A stretch of DNA of 19,415 nt from Rhodocyclales bacterium (GCA_021286885.1 JAJTBM010000011.1:1-19415), one strand, 5' to 3'; positions 9,287-15,691 are shown, numbered from the stretch's first letter. Numbers and translations are program-made. The notes: generated by a model not told the origin, from the letters alone.

Positions 9287-9355
9287 CACCATAACAGATA
9301 CAAAAACGGCCTTCTGCAGCGATACAGAAAGCCGTTTTGTGTGCCTGTTATGGTG
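9287..9355. promoter_or_regulatory. Inverted-repeat bidirectional control region between the MocR regulator and the DUF2917-like gene
   Basis: Arms 9287-9310 and 9331-9355 form an inverted repeat: 11 bp perfect outside (CACCATAACAG / CTGTTATGGTG), a few mismatches, then 8 bp perfect inside (AAAACGGC / GCCGTTTT). The outward-facing element TGTTATGGTG in each arm offers a TGTTAT -10-like hexamer in each direction, 58-68 bases before each start codon. Inside are two direct repeats beginning GATACA-(A/G)-AAA (9298 and 9321, 23 bases apart). Spaced ATACA-type direct repeats are typical of MocR/GabR-family operators. The assignment as the MocR operator is inference. Confidence 0.65.
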
Positions 9356-9418
9356 CAAGCCGCCTCTTTAAGCTGGCGCTATTCGTATCAAGCCCATCAA
9401 GCCCCGAAAGGAAAGATC

Positions 9419-9769
9419 ATGGCTCCCGCCCCTCGCCCCTTGTATCTGGCCCGAGGCCAGGAACTGCACTGCGCCATCCCCACCGGCAGCCGGGTGTGGG
9501 TGGAGCGTGGGCTGCTCACCGTGGAGGTCTGCCCGCCGGGCGACCCGCTGGGCTTCAAGCTGCGTCAGCGTCTGGGGGCCGAAGATGTATATACCCTGCC
9601 CGAAGGGGGTTGGGTGAAGCTGGAAGCCATCTGGGCCAGCGAAATCCTGATTCTGCCGCCCCAGCCCAGCGCTCCCCTGGGGCGCTGGCTGGCCCGCCTG
9701 GGGACGGGGCTGGGGGCTGGACTGAGAAAGCTCCTCAGGCGCAGCCTCAGACGTTGTGCCCCTCAATGA
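9419..9769 (+). CDS. DUF2917-like small protein
   Basis: A 116-aa protein without signal peptide or membrane segment. The pattern 'L-x-RGQELHCAIPTGSRVWVERGLLTVEV' (10-37), then 'DVYTLPEGGWVKLEA' (56-70) and 'ASEILILPP' (73-81), resembles the small cupin-like DUF2917 family of betaproteobacteria, whose function is not known to me. The C-terminus (88-113) is an Arg/Leu/Gly-rich amphipathic stretch. The start is the ATG at 9419, preceded by AAAGGAAAG at a short spacing. It diverges from the MocR-type regulator, which probably controls it. Its 3' end overlaps folE2 tail to tail by 23 bases. Confidence 0.75.
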   Translation: MAPAPRPLYLARGQELHCAIPTGSRVWVERGLLTVEVCPPGDPLGFKLRQRLGAEDVYTLPEGGWVKLEAIWASEILILPPQPSAPLGRWLARLGTGLGAGLRKLLRRSLRRCAPQ

Positions 9770-10547
9770 GGGCGTAGGCCGAGTGGTTGTGGATGGACTC
9801 AAAGTTTTCGGAGGCAATCGACCAACGGGCGATGCGCGGCTCGTTTTTAAGGCGCAGGGCCACGTCCCGCACCAGATCCTCAACAAACTTGGGATTGTCG
9901 TAGGCCCGCTCGGTGACCCACTTTTCGTCGGGCCGCTTGAGCAGGCCAAACACCGCGCATGAAGCCTCTTCTTCGGCGATGCGCACCAGGGTTTCCAGGC
10001 TCATGTCTGCGCGCAGCACCGCGCTGAGGGTCAGGTGGGAACGCTGGTTGTGGGCGCCGTAGGCAGAAATCTTGCGCGAGCAGGGGCACAGGCTGGTCAC
10101 CGGCACCACCACGCACAACTCGATGCTGGCCGGTGCATCGCCCTGCTTTTCGACCACGATGCGGGCATCCATGTCGAGCAGGCTTTCCACCCCGGATACC
10201 GGCGCGGCCTTGCGCAGGAAGAAGGGGAACTCCATCTCGATGCGCCCGGCCTGGGCGTCCAGGCGGGTCAGCATGTCGGTGGCCAGGGCGCCCAGACGGG
10301 CCAGATCCACCGGGCCGGTTTCGGCCTCCAGCAGCTCCACAAAGCGGGACATGTGGGTGCCCTTGACCTCGGGCGGCAGGGCAACGGTCATTTCGAGGCG
10401 GGCAACGGTGTGCTGCACCTGGCCGGCCTCATCCACCCACTTGAGGGGATAACGCAGGCCCCGCACGCCCACCCGCTGAATCGCCAGCTGGCGTTGGTCG
10501 GGGGTGGACTGGACATCGGGCAGATGGAGTTTCTCGGGGGCATTCAC
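9747..10547 (-). CDS. folE2: GTP cyclohydrolase I, type IB (FolE2)
   Basis: FolE2 converts GTP to 7,8-dihydroneopterin triphosphate, the first step of folate synthesis (and of queuosine synthesis in some bacteria). It can use metals other than zinc and so substitutes for FolE under zinc limitation. The 266-aa protein shows the family signatures: 'VKGTHMSRF' (61-69), 'VVPVTSLCPCSRKISAYGAHNQRSH' (147-171, with the metal-binding Cys and His) and 'ASENFESIHNHSAYA' (245-259). The start is the GTG at 10547 with AGGAG (complement of 10557-10561) 9 nt upstream; the ATG at 10543 is out of frame. It lies 130 bases downstream of the glutathione peroxidase gene on the same strand, with a strong hairpin between, so cotranscription is possible but not certain. 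Confidence 0.95.
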   Translation of the reverse strand: MNAPEKLHLPDVQSTPDQRQLAIQRVGVRGLRYPLKWVDEAGQVQHTVARLEMTVALPPEVKGTHMSRFVELLEAETGPVDLARLGALATDMLTRLDAQAGRIEMEFPFFLRKAAPVSGVESLLDMDARIVVEKQGDAPASIELCVVVPVTSLCPCSRKISAYGAHNQRSHLTLSAVLRADMSLETLVRIAEEEASCAVFGLLKRPDEKWVTERAYDNPKFVEDLVRDVALRLKNEPRIARWSIASENFESIHNHSAYALIEGHNV

Positions 10548-10610
10548 GATCAGTTTCTCCTGTGGGGTACTGCGGAGCGTATGAAAACGCAGGGTGAAGG
10601 GGCGAAGGCG

Positions 10611-10634
10611 TGCCCGCCGTACGTGCGGCGGGCA
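10611..10634. other. Strong intergenic hairpin between glutathione peroxidase and folE2
   Basis: A perfect 9-bp stem, TGCCCGCCG / CGGCGGGCA, encloses a 6-nt loop (TACGTG). No T-run follows on either strand, so it is not a classical intrinsic terminator. It could stabilise the upstream mRNA 3' end or modulate readthrough into folE2. Confidence 0.5.
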
Positions 10635-10677
10635 TCGGTTGAATCAGCGGAAGTGACGCAGCACAGCAGCCGGAAGA

Positions 10678-11229
10678 TCAAGGCTTTGCGGCCAGCGCTT
10701 TCTGGATCTCAGCCATCAGACGCGGATCATCGGGTTTGGTTTCACTCGGGAAGCTGATGACCCGACGGCCACTGCGGTCGATGAGGTATTTGTGGAAATT
10801 CCAGCGGGGCCGCTCACCCGTGGTGGTGGCCAGCTGACGGTAGAAAGGGTTGGTCTCGGGGCCCACCACGTTGGTTTTGGCCAGCATGGGAAACTTGACC
10901 CCGTAGGTGAGGCGGCAGAACTCGGCAATCTCGCCATTGCTCCCCGGCTCCTGGGCGCCGAAGTCGTTGGACGGAAAGCCCAGCACCACCAAACCCTGAT
11001 CCTTGTAACGGGCGTACATCTTCTCCAGCCCGTCGTACTGGGAGGTGAAACCGCAGTAGCTGGCGGTATTCACCACCAGCACCACCTTACCTTGGTACTG
11101 GCACAGGGATTGGGGGCGCCCATCCTGGAGGCCCGGAAAGCTGTGATTGAGCAGGGCCGGGCAGCTATCAGCCGCACCGGCACCGCCCGCCATTACGCCC
11201 AGGCTGCAAGCCAGGGCCCAACGTCGCAT
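10678..11229 (-). CDS. Exported glutathione peroxidase-family protein
   Basis: The 183-aa protein has a signal peptide (MRRWALACSLGVMAGGAGAA, 1-20), placing it in the periplasm. The thiol peroxidase core has catalytic Cys59 in NTASYCGFT (54-62), Gln93 in FPSNDFGAQEPG (85-96) and Trp143-Asn144 in RWNFHKYLID (142-151): the Cys-type Gpx tetrad, with Cys rather than selenocysteine. It reduces hydroperoxides, in bacteria often with thioredoxin-like donors. I chose the ATG at 11229 because GGAG lies 9 nt upstream and it yields a compact signal peptide. A GTG at 11253 would overlap the upstream small gene by four bases (GTGA) and is the alternative. Its position behind the small exported protein and the photoreceptor operators suggests induction by light, with a role against photo-oxidative lipid peroxides. 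Confidence 0.9.
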   Translation of the reverse strand: MRRWALACSLGVMAGGAGAADSCPALLNHSFPGLQDGRPQSLCQYQGKVVLVVNTASYCGFTSQYDGLEKMYARYKDQGLVVLGFPSNDFGAQEPGSNGEIAEFCRLTYGVKFPMLAKTNVVGPETNPFYRQLATTTGERPRWNFHKYLIDRSGRRVISFPSETKPDDPRLMAEIQKALAAKP

Positions 11230-11249
11230 GAAAGGGCGCTCCATGGCGG

Positions 11250-11459
11250 TCACCGACTGGCAGCGTTTTCGTGGAGGAAGATCAGTACCGCCAGATCACT
11301 GGTCTGGGCGGCCTGAACCGGCATGGCGACGGGCTTGCCCTGGGCGCCATTGCGTGCGGCATCAGCGGCCTGCCCTTGAGCTGCGACAAACAGGGCTGCC
11401 CCCAGTACAAGCACGCTTCCGAGCCGGAGAAGTCCGTGCGTCAAAGTTTGAATACCCAT
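11250..11459 (-). CDS. Small exported protein of unknown function
   Basis: This 69-aa reading frame starts at the ATG at 11459, only two bases from a 17-bp palindrome, and ends four bases into the possible GTG start of the glutathione peroxidase. Residues 1-32 form a good Sec signal peptide (hydrophobic core LRLGSVLVLGAALFVAA, probable cleavage after QGQAA), leaving a ~37-residue mature peptide with no Cys. The AGGA inside the palindrome is 7-8 nt before the ATG and could serve as ribosome-binding site. I do not recognise the family. Support comes from the signal peptide, its position directly behind a plausible promoter and its tight coupling to the next gene. It could be a leader peptide rather than a functional protein. 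Confidence 0.6.
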   Translation of the reverse strand: MGIQTLTHGLLRLGSVLVLGAALFVAAQGQAADAARNGAQGKPVAMPVQAAQTSDLAVLIFLHENAASR

Positions 11460-11461
11460 GG

Positions 11462-11478
11462 TTTTGTCCTGGACAAAA
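11462..11478. promoter_or_regulatory. Operator palindrome 1, TTTTGTCCTGGACAAAA
   Basis: A perfect 8-bp inverted repeat around a single central T. It lies 2 bases from the ATG of the small exported protein gene. It is near-identical to palindrome 2 (11525-11541), so both are likely sites for the MerR-family photoreceptor encoded alongside. Confidence 0.75.
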
Positions 11479-11493
11479 GTTGGCTATGGCTCT

Positions 11494-11522
11494 ACCCTAG
11501 AACCAAAACTCCCTTTGGTCAA
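11494..11522 (-). promoter_or_regulatory. Predicted sigma70-type promoter for the small exported protein / glutathione peroxidase operon
   Basis: On the minus strand TTGACC (complement of 11517-11522) and TAGGGT (complement of 11494-11499) are separated by exactly 17 bases. The two palindromes bracket this promoter: palindrome 2 begins 2 bases upstream of the -35, and palindrome 1 falls just downstream of the expected start site near 11487. Confidence 0.55.
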
Positions 11523-11524
11523 GT

Positions 11525-11541
11525 TTTTGTCTTAGACAAAA
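11525..11541. promoter_or_regulatory. Operator palindrome 2, TTTTGTCTTAGACAAAA
   Basis: A perfect 8-bp inverted repeat with a central T, matching palindrome 1 at all but two symmetric positions. Its last base is the A of the photoreceptor gene's ATG. The centre-to-centre distance to palindrome 1 is 63 bases, about six helical turns. It implies autoregulation of the photoreceptor gene. Confidence 0.75.
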
Positions 11542-12464
11542 TGTACAACACGCACCTGACGATTGCCGCTGTCGAACGGGAAACCGGCCTCGCCAAAGAC
11601 ACCCTGCGGGTTTGGGAGCGGCGCTACGGCTTTCCTGCCCCCGAACGGGATGGCTGCGGTGAACGGCTCTATCCCGCCGAGCAGGTGGATAAGCTGCGCC
11701 TGCTGCGCCGCCTCACCGACCAGGGTTTGCGCCCGGCCAAACTGGTCGGGCTGGACAGCGAAGCCCTGCGGCAACTACTCGAAGAAAAAGGCCGGGCCCA
11801 GGCCTGCGCCTGCCCGGACGCCTGCCGCCGACTCGACACCCTGCTGACTCTGATCCGGACGCGGGCCCATTACGAACTGCGCCAGCAGCTCCAGCAAGCC
11901 TTGATGAAGGTGGGCCTACAGCAGTTTGTGTGCGGCGTGGTGGCGCCCCTCAGCCAGATGGTGGGCGATGCCTGGCTGCGGGGCGAATTGGGGGTGAGCG
12001 AGGAACACCTGTACACCGAAACCGTCCAGAACCTGCTGCGTACCGCCATCAGCAGCCAACCCAGCCAGGGCTGCCAGCCCCGGGTGGTGCTGACCACCTT
12101 CCCTGAAGAGTTCCACAGCCTGGGCCTGTTGATGGTGGAAGCCATGCTGGTCACCGAGGGCGCCTGCTGTTTGTCCCTGGGGGTGCATATGCCCCTGGAT
12201 GAGATCCGCCAGGCGGCCGAACACGGCCCCTTTGATGTGCTGGCCCTGTCCTTCAGCGCCGCCTATCCGGCCCGGCAGGCAGTGGAAGGATTGCGCAGCC
12301 TGCGCCAGCAGCTGCCGCCCCGGCTCGCCATCTGGGCAGGGGGCGCGGGGCTGAACGAGGTGGCCTGCCGCCTCGGCGGCATTCAGGTGTTCCGCCGCCT
12401 GGAAGAAATCGGCCCGGCCCTCGCCCACTGGCGTGAAGCCGGCGGGGCCAAACCTCAGGCATAG
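11541..12464 (+). CDS. litR: MerR-family B12-binding light-responsive regulator (LitR/CarH type)
   Basis: The 307-aa protein has an N-terminal MerR winged helix (5-75, with 'ETGLAKDTLRVWERRYGFP' and 'LRRLTDQGLRP'). A helical bundle and a cobalamin-binding domain follow. Diagnostic motifs are all visible: W145-x9-E155-H156 (adenosyl-cap motif), E190-x-H192-x-x-G195-x41-S237-x-S-x27-G267-G268 (cobalamin motif with lower ligand H192). In CarH/LitR, adenosylcobalamin keeps a DNA-bound tetramer in the dark, and light breaks it. The residue after W145 is Leu, where Thermus CarH has His132 (from memory). A Cys cluster, C89-x-C91-x3-C95, sits between the DNA-binding domain and the bundle. The ATG at 11541 has no Shine-Dalgarno and lies on an operator, so the mRNA may be leaderless. 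It converges with gluQ, overlapping by 10 bases. Confidence 0.9.
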   Translation: MYNTHLTIAAVERETGLAKDTLRVWERRYGFPAPERDGCGERLYPAEQVDKLRLLRRLTDQGLRPAKLVGLDSEALRQLLEEKGRAQACACPDACRRLDTLLTLIRTRAHYELRQQLQQALMKVGLQQFVCGVVAPLSQMVGDAWLRGELGVSEEHLYTETVQNLLRTAISSQPSQGCQPRVVLTTFPEEFHSLGLLMVEAMLVTEGACCLSLGVHMPLDEIRQAAEHGPFDVLALSFSAAYPARQAVEGLRSLRQQLPPRLAIWAGGAGLNEVACRLGGIQVFRRLEEIGPALAHWREAGGAKPQA

Positions 12465-13366
12465 GCCGGCGCGGGCAGGCTGCGCTGGCGCGGCACCCGG
12501 CCCAGATCCCAATGGGCCCGCGCCCAGTCCCACACCTGGGCCAGGGGCGCCTCGGCCAAGCCTGGGGGCGGGCACTGGCCCAAAAACCCTAGTGCATCCA
12601 CCAGCACCCGGGCCGGGGCCTGGCCCTCCACCGCCCGGGCCAGGGTCTGCTTGGAGAGCTTTTCGCCCGCCGGGTTACAGGCTACCGGCAGATGGGCATA
12701 GGCCGGCACCGGGTAGCCCAGCTGCTGCTGGAGCAGGATCTGGCGCGGGGTGGAGTCCAGCAGATCGGCCCCTCGCACCACTTCGGTCACGCCCGCCTCC
12801 GCATCATCCACCACCACCGCAAGCTGGTAGGCAAACAGGCCATCGGCGCGCAGCAGCACAAAATCGCCCACGTCGGCGGCCACGTCTTCTGCCACCCGGC
12901 CCTGGATGCGGTCATCGAACATCACCACGCCCGCCCCCACCCGCAGGCGCCAGGCCCGGGCGCTGCGCCCGGCGGGCAGCCCGTCGCGGCAGGTGCCCGG
13001 ATAACGCCGGGTGCCATCCCGGGCCAGGGCTGAATCGGCCATTTCCTTGCGGGTGCAGGCGCAAGCAAACACCTGGCCCGCCTGGCGCAGCAGTTCCAGG
13101 GCGGCCTGGTAGGTCTCGGTGCGGGCGCTCTGCCACACCACCGGGCCGTCCCATTCAAAGCCCAGGCTTTCGAGGGTACGCACAATGCCCTCAGCGGCGG
13201 CCGGGCTACAGCGCGGCGCATCCACATCTTCGATGCGCAGCAGCCAGCGCCCACCCTGGCTGCGGGCCGAGAGGCAACTCCCCAGGGCCGCCAGAACAGA
13301 ACCAAAATGCAGGGGGCCGGTGGGCGACGGGGCAAAACGCCCAACCACAGGAAGCACAGCAGACAC
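12455..13366 (-). CDS. gluQ: Glutamyl-Q tRNA(Asp) synthetase
   Basis: A truncated glutamyl-tRNA synthetase paralogue (303 aa, no anticodon-binding domain) that attaches glutamate to queuosine in the wobble position of tRNA(Asp). The HIGH-like motif is in FAPSPTGPLHFGS (11-23), the zinc site is C102-x-C104 with Y122 and C126, and the KMSKS-like motif is EKLSKQ (235-240). 'LLRIEDVDAPR' (43-52) is the conserved family strand. The start is the GTG at 13366 because AGGAG (complement of 13375-13379) lies 8 nt upstream; the frame extends to 13399 without a ribosome-binding site. It lies downstream of aroG, separated by a strong hairpin. FolE2, encoded nearby, can feed the queuosine pathway, but I read this as coincidence. 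Confidence 0.93.
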   Translation of the reverse strand: MSAVLPVVGRFAPSPTGPLHFGSVLAALGSCLSARSQGGRWLLRIEDVDAPRCSPAAAEGIVRTLESLGFEWDGPVVWQSARTETYQAALELLRQAGQVFACACTRKEMADSALARDGTRRYPGTCRDGLPAGRSARAWRLRVGAGVVMFDDRIQGRVAEDVAADVGDFVLLRADGLFAYQLAVVVDDAEAGVTEVVRGADLLDSTPRQILLQQQLGYPVPAYAHLPVACNPAGEKLSKQTLARAVEGQAPARVLVDALGFLGQCPPPGLAEAPLAQVWDWARAHWDLGRVPRQRSLPAPAYA

Positions 13367-13386
13367 GCTCAGGACTCCTGAAACGC

Positions 13387-13413
13387 CACCGGCCTGCACG
13401 CAGCAGGCCGGTG
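13387..13413 (-). terminator. Probable terminator/attenuator between aroG and gluQ
   Basis: A perfect 11-bp stem (CACCGGCCTGC / GCAGGCCGGTG, 5-nt loop) lies 35 bases after the aroG stop and just upstream of the gluQ ribosome-binding site. On the minus strand only GCGTTT follows, so the T-run is weak; partial termination is more likely than complete. Confidence 0.55.
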
Positions 13414-13448
13414 ATCACACTTGCAGAGACCGCAACAGAGGATGCGGC

Positions 13449-14534
13449 TTACTCGCTGGCAGCCCGACGCACGCGGCGCTGGCGTACCCCTTCGGCCAGG
13501 GTTTCGAGCACGGTAAGGCTGTCTTCCCAGCCGATGCAGGCATCGGTGATGCTTTGGCCGTATTCGAGGGTCACGCCGGGCTTGAGATCCTGGCGGCCTT
13601 CCTTCAGGTGGGATTCGACCATCACCCCGATGATGCGGTCGTCACCGGCAGCCAGCTGGCCGCCCACATCCTGGGCCACTTCCACCTGCAGCTTGTGCTG
13701 CTTGCGGCTGTTGGCGTGGGAGAAGTCGATCATCACCTTGGCAGACACCCCGGAGGCGGCCAGATCCTTGCACGCGGCATCCACGCTGGCAGCGTCGTAG
13801 TTGGGGCCCTTGCCGCCGCGCAGGATCAGGTGACAGTCTTCGTTGCCGGCAGTGGACACAATGGCCGAATGGCCGGCCTTGGTCACCGACAGGAAATGGT
13901 GGGGCGCCTGGGCAGCCTTGATCGCATCCACGGCGATCCGGATGTTGCCATCGGTGCCGTTCTTGAAGCCCACGGGGCACGACAGGCCGGAAGCCAACTC
14001 CCGGTGCACCTGGCTCTCGGTGGTACGGGCACCGATTGCGCCCCAGGAAATCAGGTCGCCGATGTACTGGGGGGTGATCATGTCGAGGAACTCGGTGGCG
14101 GCGGGCAGCCCCATCTCGTTGATTTCCCACAGCAGCTTGCGGGCGATGCGCAGGCCTTCGTTGATGCGGAAGCTGCCATCCAGATGGGGATCGTTGATCA
14201 GCCCCTTCCAGCCCACGGTGGTGCGGGGCTTTTCAAAGTAAACCCGCATGACCACCAGCAGATCATTCTTGTAGCGCTCGGCCTCGGCCTTGAGGCGGCG
14301 CGCATACTCCAGGGCGGCTTCGGTGTCGTGGATCGAGCAGGGGCCGATTACCACCAGCAGACGGTCATCGGCGCCAAACAGCACACGGTGTATCGCAGCA
14401 CGCGCCTCAAAAGCAGTGGCCGCAGACTTGGGGGTGGCCGGAAACTCCCGCAGCATGTGGGCGGGGGGGGCCAGTTCCTTGATCTCGCGGATACGAACAT
14501 CGTCGATATGCACTTTTGCAGAGGCGGTCATCAT
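13449..14534 (-). CDS. aroG: 3-deoxy-7-phosphoheptulonate (DAHP) synthase, type I (AroG)
   Basis: It condenses phosphoenolpyruvate and erythrose 4-phosphate, the first committed step of the shikimate pathway. The 361-aa sequence aligns by eye along its whole length with E. coli AroG: 'RIREIKELAPP', 'DDRLLVVIGPCSIHD', 'MRVYFEKPRTTVGWKG', 'GAIGARTTESQVHRELASG', 'PVGFKNGTDG', 'VMIDFSHANS' and 'GQSITDACIGWED'. The metal- and substrate-binding Cys (GPCS), His, Glu and Asp positions are intact. The start is ambiguous: TTG at 14537, ATG at 14534 and ATG at 14531 are consecutive; GGGA just upstream suits either ATG. Which aromatic amino acid feeds back on it cannot be read here. A TAGAAT -10 lies about 32 bases upstream. 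Confidence 0.96.
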   Translation of the reverse strand: MMTASAKVHIDDVRIREIKELAPPAHMLREFPATPKSAATAFEARAAIHRVLFGADDRLLVVIGPCSIHDTEAALEYARRLKAEAERYKNDLLVVMRVYFEKPRTTVGWKGLINDPHLDGSFRINEGLRIARKLLWEINEMGLPAATEFLDMITPQYIGDLISWGAIGARTTESQVHRELASGLSCPVGFKNGTDGNIRIAVDAIKAAQAPHHFLSVTKAGHSAIVSTAGNEDCHLILRGGKGPNYDAASVDAACKDLAASGVSAKVMIDFSHANSRKQHKLQVEVAQDVGGQLAAGDDRIIGVMVESHLKEGRQDLKPGVTLEYGQSITDACIGWEDSLTVLETLAEGVRQRRVRRAASE

Positions 14535-14565
14535 CAATCCCGTGGGCTACTTGAACGAACCATCG

Positions 14566-14571
14566 ATTCTA
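14566..14571 (-). promoter_or_regulatory. Possible -10 element (TAGAAT) of the aroG promoter
   Basis: TAGAAT on the minus strand, 31 bases before the aroG ATG at 14534, with only a weak -35 candidate upstream. It resembles the TAGAAT ahead of the isomerase gene. Confidence 0.35.
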
Positions 14572-14603
14572 GCCCAGGGCCTGTTAAAAACACCATGTAT
14601 GGT

Positions 14604-15548
14604 TCAGCGGGCAATACCAGACAGTTCCGACAGCACCACTTCCGGCGCTTGCAGGGCGGGTTCCTGGCCCATCCATTCCGCCAGAAAATCCAGCATCGCC
14701 CGCAAAATCGCCGGCTGATACTGGCGCGACAGATAAATGGCGTGTATCCCCATCACCCGGGGCTGATAAGCCGGCAGCAGCGCCTCCAGCCGCCCGGCGG
14801 CCAGATGGCCGGCCACCGCATACAGGGGTTGCAGACTCACGCCCGCCCCGGCCAGGGCGGCCTGCAACAGCGCGCAGGCATCGTTCGAACTCAGGGGCCC
14901 CCACACCGGCACCGCCAGAGGCGCGGGCAACCCGGGCGCCCCCAGCTGCCACACGCTGCTCCCGAAATAGTCGTAGGTCAGGCAGGCATGTCCGGCCAGT
15001 TCATCGGGGGTGCTGGGCCGGCCCCGGCGGGCCAGATAGGCGGGGGCGGCGCAGATCACCGAATGGCAGTCGGCCAGCCGGCGCGCAATCATGCCCGGCT
15101 CCAGGGTGTTGGTGATGCGCACCGCCAGATCAATGCGCTCCTCCACCAGATTCACCGCCTTGTCGCTGGTCTGCAGATCCACGTGGGTGCCCGGATAACG
15201 CTCGACAAAAGCAGCCACCGCCCGGGCCAGCAGCGCCTCGGCCAGGGAAGGGGCGCAGGCCAGCCGCAACACGCCCCGGGGCTGCTCGCTCTGGGCCTCG
15301 CCCAGGAGGGGCAATTCCCCCGCTAGGGCCAGCATCGCCCGGCAACGCTCCAGGGCCAGGCCACCCGCCGTGGTAAGGCTCAGGCGGCGGGTGGAGCGAT
15401 GGAACAGGCGGGCCCCGATCCAGCCTTCCATCTCGGCCAGATAGCGGGTCACCATGGCCCGGGACATGTCGAGGCGCTCGGCCGCCGCCGAGAGGCTGCC
15501 TTGCTCGGCAATGCACACAAACACCTGGGCGGCAGTAATTCGATCCAT
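14604..15548 (-). CDS. LysR-family transcriptional regulator
   Basis: The 314-aa protein has an N-terminal winged helix (1-60: 'MDRITAAQVFVCIAEQGSLSAAAERLDMSRAMVTRYLAEME', 'RLFHRSTRRLSLTTAG') of the LysR type and a periplasmic-binding-like effector domain (about 93-300). The effector is unknown. I chose the ATG at 15548; an upstream frame to 15617 adds 23 residues that do not fit the family. AGGT lies close upstream. It diverges from the metallo-beta-lactamase-fold and DsbA-family genes, the usual layout for a LysR regulator and its target operon, with an inverted repeat ATTGGC-N13-GCCAAT (15594-15618) between. Confidence 0.93.
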   Translation of the reverse strand: MDRITAAQVFVCIAEQGSLSAAAERLDMSRAMVTRYLAEMEGWIGARLFHRSTRRLSLTTAGGLALERCRAMLALAGELPLLGEAQSEQPRGVLRLACAPSLAEALLARAVAAFVERYPGTHVDLQTSDKAVNLVEERIDLAVRITNTLEPGMIARRLADCHSVICAAPAYLARRGRPSTPDELAGHACLTYDYFGSSVWQLGAPGLPAPLAVPVWGPLSSNDACALLQAALAGAGVSLQPLYAVAGHLAAGRLEALLPAYQPRVMGIHAIYLSRQYQPAILRAMLDFLAEWMGQEPALQAPEVVLSELSGIAR

Positions 15549-15593
15549 GGGGAGACCTGTGTTGGTAGTTTTGTTGGCAGCTTGAATTGTTCG

Positions 15594-15618
15594 ATTGGCG
15601 CAACAATCCATTGCCAAT
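15594..15618. promoter_or_regulatory. Candidate LysR operator
   Basis: An interrupted dyad, ATTGGC-N13-GCCAAT, is centred in the 143-bp gap between the divergent LysR gene and the metallo-beta-lactamase-fold gene. LysR regulators commonly bind such dyads with a T-N11-A core. No clear -10/-35 pair could be fixed for either gene. Confidence 0.45.
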
Positions 15619-15691
15619 TTTGGCGTATTTCGCGCAGATGGTCAGCCCTAAGATGACGCATCTGCATTCACCCCTGAACGGAAACGCCACC

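Noticed and set aside
11271..11540. 90-residue in-frame N-terminal extension of the photoreceptor
   Set aside because: It has no ribosome-binding site, crosses the small gene and the promoter, and the MerR domain begins exactly at the ATG at 11541.
12433..13800. 455-aa Pro/Arg/Gly-rich plus-strand reading frame
   Set aside because: The composition is that of a complementary frame of GC-rich gluQ and aroG; no start signal.
13119..15326. 735-aa plus-strand reading frame across gluQ, aroG and the LysR gene
   Set aside because: It is antisense to three clear genes and has no recognisable domain.
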